From the NCBI GenBank assembly GCA_910584195.1, contig CAJTYV010000001.1, positions 192,818 through 256,817 on the forward strand: a DNA stretch of 64,000 nt. The letters run 5' to 3'. This document shows, in pieces, positions 10,012 to 19,184 of the stretch. The notes under the pieces were generated by a model that was not told the origin of the DNA, searched no databases, and saw nothing but the letters and a program-made list of their open reading frames with translations. The position numbers were made by a program, and so were the translations under genes. The DNA is from an uncultured Ruminococcus sp. (GTDB lineage: Bacteria; Bacillota; Clostridia; Oscillospirales; Ruminococcaceae). Every line of letters starts with the position of its first letter. Positions within the stretch are counted from its first letter, which is position 1.

Positions 10012-10013
10012 TT

Positions 10014-11087
10014 TTATTCTTCCTGACTTGCAAGCTTTGCCGCCTGATCGGCTGTTGCAAGCGCTTCAAAAACTTCATCAAGATTGCCGTTCATCATATC
10101 CTCAAGACGGTATATAGTAAGTCCTATGCGGTGATCCGTAAGTCTTCCCTGAGGAAAATTATAGGTGCGTATACGCTCTGAACGATCGCCCGTTCCCACC
10201 TGCATTTTTCTTTCGGAAGCGACCTTAGCCGCCTGTTCCTCCTGCATTGCCTCATAGATACGGGAACGAAGTATTTTCATAGCCTTATCCTTATTCTTAT
10301 GCTGGCTTCGTTCATCCTGACATTCTACTACAACATTTGTAGGAAGATAAGTTATACGCACTGCCGACTCAGTCTTATTAATATGCTGACCGCCCGCACC
10401 GCTGGCACGGAAATAATCTATTTTAAGATCGGCAGGACTTATTTCAAGCTCCACCTCGTCCGCTTCAACAAGCACTGCAACAGTAACCGTAGAGGTGTGA
10501 ATACGTCCCTGAGATTCGGTTTCAGGAACACGCTGAACACGATGAACTCCGCTTTCGTACTTGAGCCGCGAGTATGCGCCATCGCCCTCAATAGAAAAGC
10601 TTATTTCCTTAAATCCGCCAAGTTCGGTAGGCTGTGCGTTAAGAACTTCCTGTTTCCAGCCCTTTGACTCAGCATACATTGTATACATACGATAAAGCGA
10701 ATTGGCAAACAGAGACGCTTCCTCGCCGCCGGCGCCGCCTCTTATCTCGATAATAACGTTCTTGTCGTCATTAGGGTCCTTAGGAAGAAGAAGTATTTTC
10801 AGTTCCTGAAAGAGCGACTCCATAGCTTCCTTGCCATCTTCGTACTCTGACTGAACCATTTCTTTAAAATCCCTGTCAAGTCCGCCCTCATCAAGCAGCT
10901 CCTTTGCATCATTGCAGCTTTTTTCGGAAGCTTTATATTCACGGTATTTCTCGATAATCGGAGTCATGTTCTTATAGTCGCGCATAAGCTGAGCGTACAG
11001 CTTGTTATCGCTGAGAGTTTCAGGGTCTGAGATTCTATTGCTTATTTCCTCGTACTTTTGTTCCATTAAAGCAAGCTTTTCAAACAT
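10014..11087 (-). CDS. prfA: Peptide chain release factor 1
   Basis: Recognises UAA and UAG stop codons and triggers peptide release on the ribosome. The 357-residue length is standard. The catalytic GGQ is in RASGAGGQHINKTESAVRI, and HRVQRVPETESQGRIHTST matches the RF1 signature just before it. GGQ glutamine is normally methylated by PrmC; no prmC gene is seen in this window. It lies downstream of the DUF951 gene and upstream of tsaC on the minus strand, in a compact translation-related operon. Confidence 0.96.
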   Translation of the reverse strand: MFEKLALMEQKYEEISNRISDPETLSDNKLYAQLMRDYKNMTPIIEKYREYKASEKSCNDAKELLDEGGLDRDFKEMVQSEYEDGKEAMESLFQELKILLLPKDPNDDKNVIIEIRGGAGGEEASLFANSLYRMYTMYAESKGWKQEVLNAQPTELGGFKEISFSIEGDGAYSRLKYESGVHRVQRVPETESQGRIHTSTVTVAVLVEADEVELEISPADLKIDYFRASGAGGQHINKTESAVRITYLPTNVVVECQDERSQHKNKDKAMKILRSRIYEAMQEEQAAKVASERKMQVGTGDRSERIRTYNFPQGRLTDHRIGLTIYRLEDMMNGNLDEVFEALATADQAAKLASQEE

Positions 11088-11127
11088 AAAATATTCCCTT
11101 CACATTATAATAATTTCAATATTAAGG

Positions 11128-11316
11128 CTAACCCTCTGTCTCACGGCGGATATTTTTAATATTTCTTTCTATTTTTTTTCTGGGTATGAGAAATTCTCTT
11201 CCGCATCCCCTGCATTGCAGTCTGAAATCCATTCCCGACCGCAGTACAAGCATTTCCGACGAACCGCATGGATGCTGCTTTTTCATTATAAGTATATCGT
11301 TTGGACGTACATCCAC
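11128..11316 (-). CDS. DUF951 family small protein
   Basis: Small (62-residue) cytosolic protein of the DUF951 family, function unknown. It shows the family hallmarks: HPCGSSEM near the start, then CRGCGREFLIPRKK, a four-cysteine-like zinc-binding arrangement followed by a basic helix. The GTG start at 11316 (VDVRPNDILIMKK) was chosen because AAGGTGG/GGAG lies 6-8 bases upstream and family members begin at this point; a GTG at 11328 is inside the ribosome-binding site. It is the first gene of the prfA operon, 40 bp before prfA, directly behind a good promoter. Confidence 0.85.
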   Translation of the reverse strand: MDVRPNDILIMKKQHPCGSSEMLVLRSGMDFRLQCRGCGREFLIPRKKIERNIKNIRRETEG

Positions 11317-11359
11317 TGCGCTCTCCACCTTTCTGAAAATAAAAAAATCGTACTGTATA

Positions 11360-11388
11360 ATTATACCCTAAAAATAAAATTAAATCAA
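11360..11388 (-). promoter_or_regulatory. Promoter of the DUF951-prfA-tsaC-coaE operon
   Basis: TTGATT (11388-11383), 17-bp spacer, TATAAT (11365-11360), about 45 bases before the DUF951 GTG. Confidence 0.6.
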
Positions 11389-11488
11389 TATTTCAGACGC
11401 ATATTTTTTAAAATTTGTGTAAAAATAATAAAAACGTATAAAAAAAATATGTAATGCAGACAAAAATAATAAAGGAAGGTATTAACCT

Positions 11489-11845
11489 ATGGTAACAAGA
11501 ATCACAGCTGAATTTGAAGGCCCCGAAACGGCTGAGATGGCTTTGAAAAAAATAAGGGAAAATGTGCGCGGAGTTTATTCCACCAACTTTGTATATAACA
11601 GAGAATCCAACAAAGCGGAAAAGCTTCGAGGAGCCACGATATACACTATACTGCCTACCGCTGTCACATCTCAGAACTATCTTACGGCAGTTTTAGAATC
11701 TCCGGCTTCCAAAGATGTTATTCCCGAGCCGTCAAGAAGCCGAAAAACTACCGTTTTTATTGTATGCGACGGAAGCGGAACAAATAAAATAAGCTCTATT
11801 CTGACATCAATGGGCGGCAATAACATTTATACGCCGCTGACATGA
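11489..11845 (+). CDS. Uncharacterised 118-residue protein
   Basis: Not recognised. ATG at 11489 follows AAGGAAGG by about nine bases. The start (MVTRITAEFEGPETAEMALKKI) reads like a beta-alpha ferredoxin-like or stress-protein fold with a helix of alternating charges. A middle segment is Ser/Pro-rich (about residues 72-85). The end contains VFIVCDGSGTNKISSILTSMGG, a second beta-strand/helix pair, so a duplicated alpha/beta arrangement is possible. No signal peptide or membrane segment. It is followed after 84 bp by the S1-domain gene in the same direction. Preceded by a very AT-rich stretch (11330-11470). Confidence 0.7.
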   Translation: MVTRITAEFEGPETAEMALKKIRENVRGVYSTNFVYNRESNKAEKLRGATIYTILPTAVTSQNYLTAVLESPASKDVIPEPSRSRKTTVFIVCDGSGTNKISSILTSMGGNNIYTPLT

Positions 11846-11929
11846 ATATTTTTCCTCCGAGCAGAATACTATTTAATTAAGCAAACCCGTCACGGTTTTG
11901 TCCAAACAATATTTCGGAGGTAAAAAACA

Positions 11930-12856
11930 ATGAATAATTACAAACCCGAAGGCTGTCTTTTCAGAAATGCTGAAAATCAAAGGTATATATCCTCGCTTGA
12001 CGGTCTCACTGAGGCAATGGAAAAGGGTATAATACTTGAAGCGCGCGCGGCAGTCTGTGACAGCTCGCATAATCTTATCGTTGATCTTCCCTGCGCAGAG
12101 GGTATTATTCTGCGCGAAAACGGAGCTGTCGGCATAGCTGAAGGAAAAACCCGCGATATTGCTATCATATCGCGGGTAAATAAAATAGTCTGTTTCAAAG
12201 TCATAAAAATCGCATCTTCCGAGAACGGAAAAATTACCGTTGAACTCTCACGTACAGCAGCACAAAAAGAATGCATCTCCGAATATACAGATAAACTGAA
12301 TCTCGGAGACGTTATCGACGCACGGATAACCCATCTTGAACAATTCGGCTGCTTTGTAGACATAGGCTGCGGCGTACCGTCCCTTATTCCTATCGATGCT
12401 ATATCGGTATCAAGAATTTCTCATCCCTCCGACCGATTTAACGTGGGACAATTTATCAAAGCAGTCGTACGTTCGCGTGAAGGCTCGCGCATATGTCTCA
12501 GTCACAAGGAACTGCTTGGTACGTGGGAGGAAAACGCCTCGAGTTTTGAAATGGGAGAAACAGTTTCCGGTATTGTACGTTCAGTTGAAAACTACGGTAT
12601 TTTTGTTGAACTTGCTCCTAATCTGGCAGGACTTGCCGAACTTCGGGAAGATATTCGTCCGGGTCAGAATGTAAGCGTATACATAAAAGCTATCATTCCC
12701 GAAAAAATGAAATTGAAGCTTGTAATAGTCGATGTATGCGAAGACTGCGAATCCGACAGAAGCTTTGAATATTTTACCGATTCCACTCATCTTGAACGCT
12801 GGGATTATGCCCCGGAATGTTCGGGACGCGAGATCTGTACGGTTTTTAAAGATTAA
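11930..12856 (+). CDS. S1 RNA-binding domain protein (short RpsA-like)
   Basis: 308-residue protein with two clear S1 (OB-fold) domains: about residues 120-195 (GDVIDARITHLEQFGCFVDI) and about 205-265 (GETVSGIVRSVENYGIFVEL). An N-terminal ~110-residue region also looks OB-like and degenerate. Clostridial genomes often carry short proteins of this kind annotated as ribosomal protein S1 homologues; binding to mRNA on the ribosome is inferred from the family. AGGAGG-like site CGGAGGT lies eight bases before the ATG. A C-terminal tail (about 275-308) has Cys and Asp/Glu residues without a recognised motif. A strong hairpin follows the stop. Confidence 0.8.
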   Translation: MNNYKPEGCLFRNAENQRYISSLDGLTEAMEKGIILEARAAVCDSSHNLIVDLPCAEGIILRENGAVGIAEGKTRDIAIISRVNKIVCFKVIKIASSENGKITVELSRTAAQKECISEYTDKLNLGDVIDARITHLEQFGCFVDIGCGVPSLIPIDAISVSRISHPSDRFNVGQFIKAVVRSREGSRICLSHKELLGTWEENASSFEMGETVSGIVRSVENYGIFVELAPNLAGLAELREDIRPGQNVSVYIKAIIPEKMKLKLVIVDVCEDCESDRSFEYFTDSTHLERWDYAPECSGREICTVFKD

Positions 12857-12868
12857 TACATCAAAATC

Positions 12869-12889
12869 AGGGCGGTCAATGACCGCCCT
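12869..12889. terminator. Hairpin between convergent S1 and acyltransferase genes
   Basis: Arms AGGGCGGTC and GACCGCCCT (9 bp, GC-rich) with a 3-base loop, 12 bases after the S1-protein stop and 25 before the acyltransferase stop. No T-run follows on the plus strand, so it may be a weak terminator or an mRNA 3' stabiliser. Confidence 0.5.
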
Positions 12890-12913
12890 ATCAAACAATG
12901 ATAACCATTTATA

Positions 12914-13942
12914 TTAATCAGTTTTTTTACGTTTTTTCATAAGCGGCGCAATATGATCAACATATACTCTTCTTGGCTTAAATGGCAACTCAAATATCCA
13001 TACCTTTTCAGCAATCATATAGTAAATCACCGAACATGCTACACCACCAAAGAACAAGATAACAAACCATACCGCAACATTTTCTATATTCGCTTTAATC
13101 AATAACATTCGAAGCGCATTTAAGATTATAGGATGAAGTATATATATATAAATAGAAATCTGACCCAAATAAGAAATTACATTCTTCTTATCCGACTTAG
13201 AACGAACAAAATAAAAGAACGAAGTGATCATAAAGATACTTGAAACATTCACAAAAATAAGACATGGTCTGTTTTCAGGATAAGTAAAAATCAGAATCCA
13301 AGCAACAACGCTCAAAATACTTAAAGCAATTAATGCCGGTATTTTTGTAAAATATGACCTACACTTATAAAACATCATACCAGATACATAGCATATTGGA
13401 TAATATAAAACACGATCAACTAATTTTATATCTGTTGTAATAAAGCACCGGGAAAATGCTGAAATTATAACAATAAGAAATATTATTTCAGTTTTATATT
13501 TAGTCAGCTTATCTAACCCAGCAACAATTACTTTAATAAAAAATAAAATATATATAAACCATAAAAAAACAATTGGATTGATAAACATTAAAAATAAATC
13601 TTTTACTTCAACAGTACGAGTTACCCAATTAGAAAAAATATACTTTCCAAACCAAACAGGTAGCGCAAAAATAAGATATGGTAAAAACAAATCAAAAAAA
13701 TTTTTCTTAATAAATGAACGATACGGTGTGTTTTTCAATTTTTCCCTTTCATGCATGGCATAAATATAGCCTGAAGCAAGAAAAAAAAGAGGCATATGAA
13801 AAGTCTTAATAAAAAAATCAAGATTATTCAAAAACGATGATTCCAAATTAAGACCATAAATTGTACGAGCAATTGTATGCTCAAATACCACAAAAAGAAT
13901 TGCAATTCCTTTTAATTCATCAATCCAATACTCTCTTTTCAT
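12914..13942 (-). CDS. Acyltransferase 3 family membrane protein
   Basis: 342-residue integral membrane protein of the acyltransferase-3 (OafA/YrhL-like) family, which adds acetyl or other acyl groups to cell-surface polysaccharides or lipids. The N-terminus WIDELKGIAILFVVFEHT matches the family start with its conserved His. About ten hydrophobic segments follow, and a basic end (FKPRRVYVDH... MKKRKKTD) is probably cytosolic. Base composition is far richer in A+T than the neighbours (for example 13440-13600), and it stands alone between convergent and unrelated genes, suggesting horizontal gain. The acceptor is unknown; no capsule or O-antigen genes lie nearby. Confidence 0.85.
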   Translation of the reverse strand: MKREYWIDELKGIAILFVVFEHTIARTIYGLNLESSFLNNLDFFIKTFHMPLFFLASGYIYAMHEREKLKNTPYRSFIKKNFFDLFLPYLIFALPVWFGKYIFSNWVTRTVEVKDLFLMFINPIVFLWFIYILFFIKVIVAGLDKLTKYKTEIIFLIVIISAFSRCFITTDIKLVDRVLYYPICYVSGMMFYKCRSYFTKIPALIALSILSVVAWILIFTYPENRPCLIFVNVSSIFMITSFFYFVRSKSDKKNVISYLGQISIYIYILHPIILNALRMLLIKANIENVAVWFVILFFGGVACSVIYYMIAEKVWIFELPFKPRRVYVDHIAPLMKKRKKTD

Positions 13943-14118
13943 GCAAATTCAACTCTTTTCTAAAGACTAATGTTATTTCAATTGATTTAGATACTTTACT
14001 CATTAATTATATCATAAAACACTGCAATTGTCAATAACAAATCTAATAATAAAAAACTAATTGAGCAAAAAAGACATTGAACAAATGATGAAACCCCACT
14101 TATTTAAAACGAAGCTTA

Positions 14119-16509
14119 TTATGAATGGGTATTCTTAACGTTATTACCCGAAAAAAGTCGTTTTACACCGTCCGTGAATACAGTCAGGTAGCGCAGCATA
14201 GGCTCCGCTATAACAGAAAAATTTACACAGAGCAAAATACACTGAACCGACATTCCCGAAACGCTGAAAAATCCTCCGAGAAAGATCATGCTGAACGCCA
14301 GAAGCAGCCCGCATGTCACCCATATTCCCCACTTTAAAGCGTTCATAGGCTTGCATATACGGAAAAGTATCATCATTCCGACAACGCTCAGAAGTATAGT
14401 CGAAGCAGTGGAAATATCGTCTTGACCGGATTCAAAAATATTTCCGAAAAATACCATAACAGCCACGATAATAGCGTCCGTAATTCCCGCAGGCAGAGCT
14501 TTAAGAAGTATATTCGTCATGAATTTTCCCTTGATAAGATCTTTGTTCGGTATCTGTGAAAGGCAAAGTCCTGGCAAACCTATCGTAAACATACTGATAA
14601 GGGAAATATGCGCCGGTTTCAGAGGATATGTTATACCGAAGAAAATCGTCATTACCGCCATGAGCAAAGAAAAGATATTTTTAACAAGAAACAGACTTCC
14701 CGATCTTTCCAAATTATTAACGACTTTCCTTCCCTCCATGACCACATCGGGCATTTTTGAAAAATCCGATTCAAGAAGAACGAGCTGTGACGCCTGAGCT
14801 GCCGCCTCGCTTCCCGATGCCATAGCAACAGAGCAGTCTGCGTCCTTTAAGGCAAGCACATCGTTTACGCCGTCGCCTGTCATCGCAACGGTTCTTCCTG
14901 CCTTTTTCAAGGCGCGGACAAGTTTCCGTTTCTGTTCGGGAGTCACTCTGCCGAAAACCGTATAATTTATCGCTGCCGTCTCTATCGCTTCATCAGTCTT
15001 TAAAGTCGATGCGTCAATATAATTCCCTGCATTTTCAATACCTGCCTGTCGTGCGACCTCTGAAACGGTAAGCGGATTATCCCCTGAAATTACCTTTATT
15101 TCAACATTCTGCTCGGCAAAGAATCTAAAAGTTTCGGGAGCATTTTTTCGTATAGGATTTGACAGTATAATAAATCCCAAAAGCTCTGTTTCTCCCGTAA
15201 GGGCCTTTCCATCGGGAATTTCACTGTATTTTGCAAATGCCAAGACCCTGCTTCCTCTGCGGCTGTTTTCGGTAATAACCGCAGCATATTCAGAAATATC
15301 CTTAAGAATAAATTCAGGCGCTCCGAGAATATAAGAACCGCTTTCAAGAACAGTTCCGCTGTATTTGAATTCCGCCGAAAATCCCGTATAAGACCGTATA
15401 CGCTGTCCAGTAGGGCGGCGGAAATAATTTTTTACAGCCGTCATTGTAGCGTTATCCGCCGCCTGAGCCGATGCAAAATCACTTATAAGCGGCAAAAGCT
15501 CATCTTTCGGAACATTTGCCGGTATAACGGATACAACACTCATTCTGCCCTCGGTTATAGTTCCCGTTTTATCAACGCATAATGTATCTACCCGTGCAAG
15601 CGTTTCAATACACTTCATGTCATGCGCCAGTACCTTTCTTGAAGCAAGACGCATTGTACTGATAGCAAGCGTGGTGCTTGCAAGCAGAAAAAGTCCTTCA
15701 GGAATCATTCCGATAACCGCCGCTGCCATTCCCTGTATACTGCTGCTGACGGAATTATGTTCAAGAAAATGCTGCTGATAAAAAAGTATAAAGCCTATGG
15801 GAATAATCATGATTCCCGCTAATTTCACTATTCTGTTGAGCGAGCGTATCATTTCTGACTGTTCGCCCTTTTTAGACTTTTTTGCCTGAAGAGTCAGTTT
15901 TGAAATGTAAGACTCGTCCCCCACCCTTTCAAGCCTTGCACGGCAGCAGCCCGACACGATAAAGCTTCCGGACATAAGCGTTGCGCCGCTGCCTTTTGCA
16001 ATTTCATCGGATTCGCCCGTCAGGAGCGACTCGTTTACCGAAACGTTTCCGTCTATTATCACGGCATCTGCGGAAATCTGATTGCCTGCCCTGAATACCG
16101 CTATATCATCGAGAACCAGTTCAGCCGAAGGAACGAAAGATTCCATGCCATCCCGAATTACCGCTGTTTCCGGAGCATTCATCATTGAAAGCCTGTCCAG
16201 TACCTTTTTGGCACGCATCTCCTGTACGATGCCTATCAGCGTATTTGCAATAATTATCGGCAAAAATGTAAGATCACGGTAATTTCTGGCAAATATCAGC
16301 AGTAAGGTCAGTATAAGAAATATAAAATTGAAATAGGTGAAAACATTGTCCGCAATGATTTCACCTGCCGATTTTGACGGTGGCTCAGGAGGATGATTGT
16401 CCAACCCCTCGTCAATTCTCTGCCGCACCTGCTCAGAAGTGAGTCCATGTTCGGGAGATGTCTCAATACGTCTCGGCAAGGCAGGAGTTTCTTTTAAATT
16501 TTTATTCAT
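14119..16509 (-). CDS. Cation-translocating P-type ATPase (CtpE-like)
   Basis: 796-residue P-type ATPase of the inner membrane. Phosphorylation motif CVDKTGTITEG, actuator loop SLLTGESDEIAKGSG and hinge MTGDGVNDVLALKDAD are all present. Helix 4 carries IPEGLFLL; PEGL is typical of P2-type calcium pumps. The short length, poorly conserved nucleotide domain and spacing resemble the CtpE group (M. tuberculosis CtpE and relatives, linked to calcium transport). Calcium is therefore the best guess but not proven by sequence. About eight to ten membrane helices, with the last four in 600-780. It has its own promoter and no partner gene, and lies next to an AT-rich acyltransferase. Confidence 0.88.
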   Translation of the reverse strand: MNKNLKETPALPRRIETSPEHGLTSEQVRQRIDEGLDNHPPEPPSKSAGEIIADNVFTYFNFIFLILTLLLIFARNYRDLTFLPIIIANTLIGIVQEMRAKKVLDRLSMMNAPETAVIRDGMESFVPSAELVLDDIAVFRAGNQISADAVIIDGNVSVNESLLTGESDEIAKGSGATLMSGSFIVSGCCRARLERVGDESYISKLTLQAKKSKKGEQSEMIRSLNRIVKLAGIMIIPIGFILFYQQHFLEHNSVSSSIQGMAAAVIGMIPEGLFLLASTTLAISTMRLASRKVLAHDMKCIETLARVDTLCVDKTGTITEGRMSVVSVIPANVPKDELLPLISDFASAQAADNATMTAVKNYFRRPTGQRIRSYTGFSAEFKYSGTVLESGSYILGAPEFILKDISEYAAVITENSRRGSRVLAFAKYSEIPDGKALTGETELLGFIILSNPIRKNAPETFRFFAEQNVEIKVISGDNPLTVSEVARQAGIENAGNYIDASTLKTDEAIETAAINYTVFGRVTPEQKRKLVRALKKAGRTVAMTGDGVNDVLALKDADCSVAMASGSEAAAQASQLVLLESDFSKMPDVVMEGRKVVNNLERSGSLFLVKNIFSLLMAVMTIFFGITYPLKPAHISLISMFTIGLPGLCLSQIPNKDLIKGKFMTNILLKALPAGITDAIIVAVMVFFGNIFESGQDDISTASTILLSVVGMMILFRICKPMNALKWGIWVTCGLLLAFSMIFLGGFFSVSGMSVQCILLCVNFSVIAEPMLRYLTVFTDGVKRLFSGNNVKNTHS

Positions 16510-16553
16510 AAACCATAATGCCCCTTTAATAATTGTCGAAGAATGTCACATTT

Positions 16554-16582
16554 ATTATAACACAGCATAACTATAAATTCAA
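16554..16582 (-). promoter_or_regulatory. Promoter of the P-type ATPase gene
   Basis: TTGAAT (16582-16577), 17-bp spacer, TATAAT (16559-16554); about 45 bases before the ATG. Confidence 0.6.
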
Positions 16583-16637
16583 CAGATACATGTTAATTTT
16601 GCCCAAATCTTCTCAAAATAATCACAGTACGGACATA

Positions 16638-16657
16638 TATACTCGCCTCTATTGCAA
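16638..16657 (+). repeat. Solitary end of a TATACTCGCC-type element
   Basis: TATACTCGCCTCTATTGCAA is identical to the left end of the element at 35867. No partner end was found within the following few hundred bases. It sits six bases before the maf -35 box. Confidence 0.6.
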
Positions 16658-16662
16658 ATAAC

Positions 16663-16691
16663 TTGACATACTGATGTTAATATGATAAAAT
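16663..16691 (+). promoter_or_regulatory. Promoter of the maf operon
   Basis: Consensus TTGACA (16663-16668), 17-bp spacer, TAAAAT (16686-16691), about 30 bases before the maf ATG. Confidence 0.7.
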
Positions 16692-16720
16692 TAATATAGT
16701 CTATTCGGGAGGAAAAATTT

Positions 16721-17290
16721 ATGAAAATAATTCTTGCTTCGGCATCTCCAAGAAGAAGAGAACTTATGAAACTCATATCCGAAAGCTTTACGGCTGTTTC
16801 AGTTGATGCTGATGAAACACTTCCCGCAAATATTGAACCTATTAAGGCATCGGAATATCTGGCAAAAATAAAAGCATCAGCCGCTGCCGGGCTTTATCCC
16901 GAAAGTATTGTCATAGGCTGTGATACTACGGTAATATGCGATAAAAAAATACTCGGCAAACCCAAAAACAAAAACGAATGCCGTGAATTTATGAATATGC
17001 TGTCCGGCAAGACCCATAAGGTGGCTACAGGCTGCTGTATAATCAGCAAAAACAATATTGCCGAAGCTTCTTCGTTTACAGTTGTGACGGACGTTACGTT
17101 CAGAACGCTTTCAGACGATGAAATATCGGAGTATATCTCCACAGAAGAACCATATGACAAGGCAGGAGGATACGGCATACAAGGTAAGGGAGCGCTTCTC
17201 ATTGAAAAAATCAACGGAGATTATTTCAACGTTGTCGGACTTCCCGTCTCGAAGCTCAATCAAGCGCTTAAAAAATTTATTCATTTATAA
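16721..17290 (+). CDS. maf: Maf family nucleotide pyrophosphatase
   Basis: Hydrolyses non-canonical or excess nucleoside triphosphates (for Maf/YhdE: dTTP, UTP and modified forms) to monophosphate and pyrophosphate. The N-terminal SASPRRRELM nucleotide-binding motif, the GCDTTVICD catalytic segment, and YDKAGGYGIQGKGALL are all typical. 189 residues is the standard length. The start is set by GGGAGG nine bases upstream. First gene of a plus-strand run with DUF1015 (12 bp gap), DUF3267 and a patatin. Links to septum formation come from B. subtilis Maf overexpression, not from this sequence. Confidence 0.93.
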   Translation: MKIILASASPRRRELMKLISESFTAVSVDADETLPANIEPIKASEYLAKIKASAAAGLYPESIVIGCDTTVICDKKILGKPKNKNECREFMNMLSGKTHKVATGCCIISKNNIAEASSFTVVTDVTFRTLSDDEISEYISTEEPYDKAGGYGIQGKGALLIEKINGDYFNVVGLPVSKLNQALKKFIHL

Positions 17291-17301
17291 AGGAGTCAGT
17301 C

Positions 17302-18564
17302 ATGAAACAAACAGCTTTTAACAGCGGAAATATACTTATTCCCAACAATACGGCAAATATGAAAAAATGGGCGGTAATTGCATGCGATCAGTATACTAGC
17401 GAACCGGAATACTGGGAAAAGGTACGTCAGGAAGTTAACGATTCTCCTTCTTCTCTGAACCTCATTCTTCCCGAGCTTTATCTTGAAGAAAGCGATGTGG
17501 AACAGAGAATCAATACAATTCACGATTCTATGGACAAATACATTTCCGACGGAATTTTTACTGAATATAAGGACGCTATGATATACGTTGAAAGAATCCA
17601 GAGCAACGGAATAATCAGAAAGGGTATTATCGGAACTATAGACCTCGAAGAATATGATTTTTCAAAGGGCAGTTCTTCTCAGGTCCGCGCTACGGAAGCA
17701 ACTGTCATTGAACGAATCCCTCCGAGAATAAAGGTTCGTCAGGGCGCGTCTCTTGAACTTCCTCACATCATGATACTTATTGACGATCCGGATGAAACAG
17801 TCATCGAAGCGTTGGATAAATCTTCCATGAAAAAGCTATACGATACCGAGCTTATGCAGAACGGCGGAAGCATCTCCGGCTATCTCGTTGACCAAACAGC
17901 TCAGGATAAAGTAAATTCAGCGCTTTCAGCTCTTGCCGACCCCGAAGCTTTCAATAAAAAATACGATCTTGAAAACTCTCCAGTACTCCTCTACGCTATG
18001 GGCGATGGCAACCATTCCCTCGCTACGGCTAAGGAGTTCTACGAACAGCTCAAAAAAGCTAACCCCAATAAGGATATGTCAAATCATCCTGCACGGTATG
18101 CTCTTGCGGAAATCGTAAATCTGCACAGTGAAGCATTAAAGTTCGAGGCTATATATCGTCTTGTTTACGATGCAGACAACGATAAGCTCATTTCGGGAAT
18201 AACCGAATCTCTTGCTCTCTCGGAAGAAGTTTCGGAGCAATGGGTAAATATTGTTTGCGGCGGTCAAGAGAAAAAGCTTTATATCCACAATGCAACGTCA
18301 AATCTTTCCGTAGGTTCTCTTCAGAATTATCTTGACGGATATATTAAGGAACACGGCGGTAAAATCGACTATATTCACGGTATCGACAATGTTAAGTCAC
18401 TTGCCGAAAAACATAACGGAATAGCCTTTATTCTTCCGGATATGGATAAATCGCAGCTTTTTCCGACTGTTATCAAGGACGGCGCGCTGCCGAGAAAAAC
18501 TTTCTCTATGGGTCATGCTGATGACAAGAGATTCTATATTGAAGCAAGAAAAATATCCGAATAA
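17302..18564 (+). CDS. DUF1015 family protein
   Basis: 420-residue cytosolic protein of the DUF1015 family, whose biochemical role is not established. Recognised by the N-terminal NMKKWAVIACDQYTSEPEYW, the central VRATEATVIERIPPR, and YAMGDGNHSLATAK. The conserved GDGNHSLATA could form an active site with Asp, His and Lys, but no reaction is known. AAAGGAG precedes the ATG by six bases. It lies 12 bp behind maf and 10 bp before the DUF3267 gene, so the three are very likely cotranscribed. Confidence 0.85.
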   Translation: MKQTAFNSGNILIPNNTANMKKWAVIACDQYTSEPEYWEKVRQEVNDSPSSLNLILPELYLEESDVEQRINTIHDSMDKYISDGIFTEYKDAMIYVERIQSNGIIRKGIIGTIDLEEYDFSKGSSSQVRATEATVIERIPPRIKVRQGASLELPHIMILIDDPDETVIEALDKSSMKKLYDTELMQNGGSISGYLVDQTAQDKVNSALSALADPEAFNKKYDLENSPVLLYAMGDGNHSLATAKEFYEQLKKANPNKDMSNHPARYALAEIVNLHSEALKFEAIYRLVYDADNDKLISGITESLALSEEVSEQWVNIVCGGQEKKLYIHNATSNLSVGSLQNYLDGYIKEHGGKIDYIHGIDNVKSLAEKHNGIAFILPDMDKSQLFPTVIKDGALPRKTFSMGHADDKRFYIEARKISE

Positions 18565-18574
18565 GAGGTTAATA

Positions 18575-19132
18575 ATGAAATTTCATTACGCAGGCAAATA
18601 CAACGGCGATGAAAACAGTCTGCCGCAACGTGAACACCCGTCAGGCTATGTGCAGTTCAGAGAAGCTGAAAGCATGAAAAAATTTGCTGTTATGATTAAT
18701 ATACTTGCACTAATTGTAACTTTTATCCTTGTATTTATAGTTGCTTTTATATCAAGAGACAGATTAAGTTCTATAGGAATTATTCTTGCACTTGTTTCAT
18801 TAGTACCGCACGAATTTCTTCACGCACTCTGTTTCAGGGAAGATGTTTATATGTACACAAATTTAAAGCATGGTATGATGTTTGTTGTTGGTACTGAGGA
18901 CATGAGCAAAACACGCTTTATTATGATGAGTCTTTGCCCGAACATAGTTTTCGGATTTATTCCGTTTATTATCTTCATGATTTTTCCGAATCTTACCATT
19001 CTGGGAACTCTTGGTGCTTTGGCTATAGGAATGGGTGCAGGAGACTATTACAATGTATTCAATGCATTAGTACAAGTACCTAAAGACGCAAAAATTTATA
19101 TGTCAGGCTTTCACAGCTATTGGTATAAATAA
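18575..19132 (+). CDS. DUF3267 putative zincin membrane protein
   Basis: 185-residue membrane protein with about four hydrophobic segments (about 30-52, 57-75, 112-132, 136-155). The second contains HEFLHALCF, an HExxH motif typical of zinc metalloproteases, as in the DUF3267 family of putative zincins. Substrates are unknown. The ATG at 18575 (MKFHYAGKYNG) follows AAGAGGT; a frame extending back to 18515 would overlap DUF1015 by 50 bases and lacks a ribosome site. The N-terminal 30 residues are hydrophilic and presumably cytosolic. Cotranscribed with maf and DUF1015. Confidence 0.8.
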   Translation: MKFHYAGKYNGDENSLPQREHPSGYVQFREAESMKKFAVMINILALIVTFILVFIVAFISRDRLSSIGIILALVSLVPHEFLHALCFREDVYMYTNLKHGMMFVVGTEDMSKTRFIMMSLCPNIVFGFIPFIIFMIFPNLTILGTLGALAIGMGAGDYYNVFNALVQVPKDAKIYMSGFHSYWYK

Positions 19133-19140
19133 TAAACAAA

Positions 19141-19165
19141 TACACCGTCCGAACAGGGCGGTGTA
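19141..19165 (+). terminator. Hairpin upstream of the patatin gene
   Basis: Arms TACACCGTCC and GGGCGGTGTA with one G-T pair and a 5-base loop, between the DUF3267 stop and the patatin ribosome site. No T-run follows, so attenuation or transcript processing is as likely as termination. Confidence 0.4.
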
Positions 19166-19184
19166 TCACATAGGAGAGATTTTT

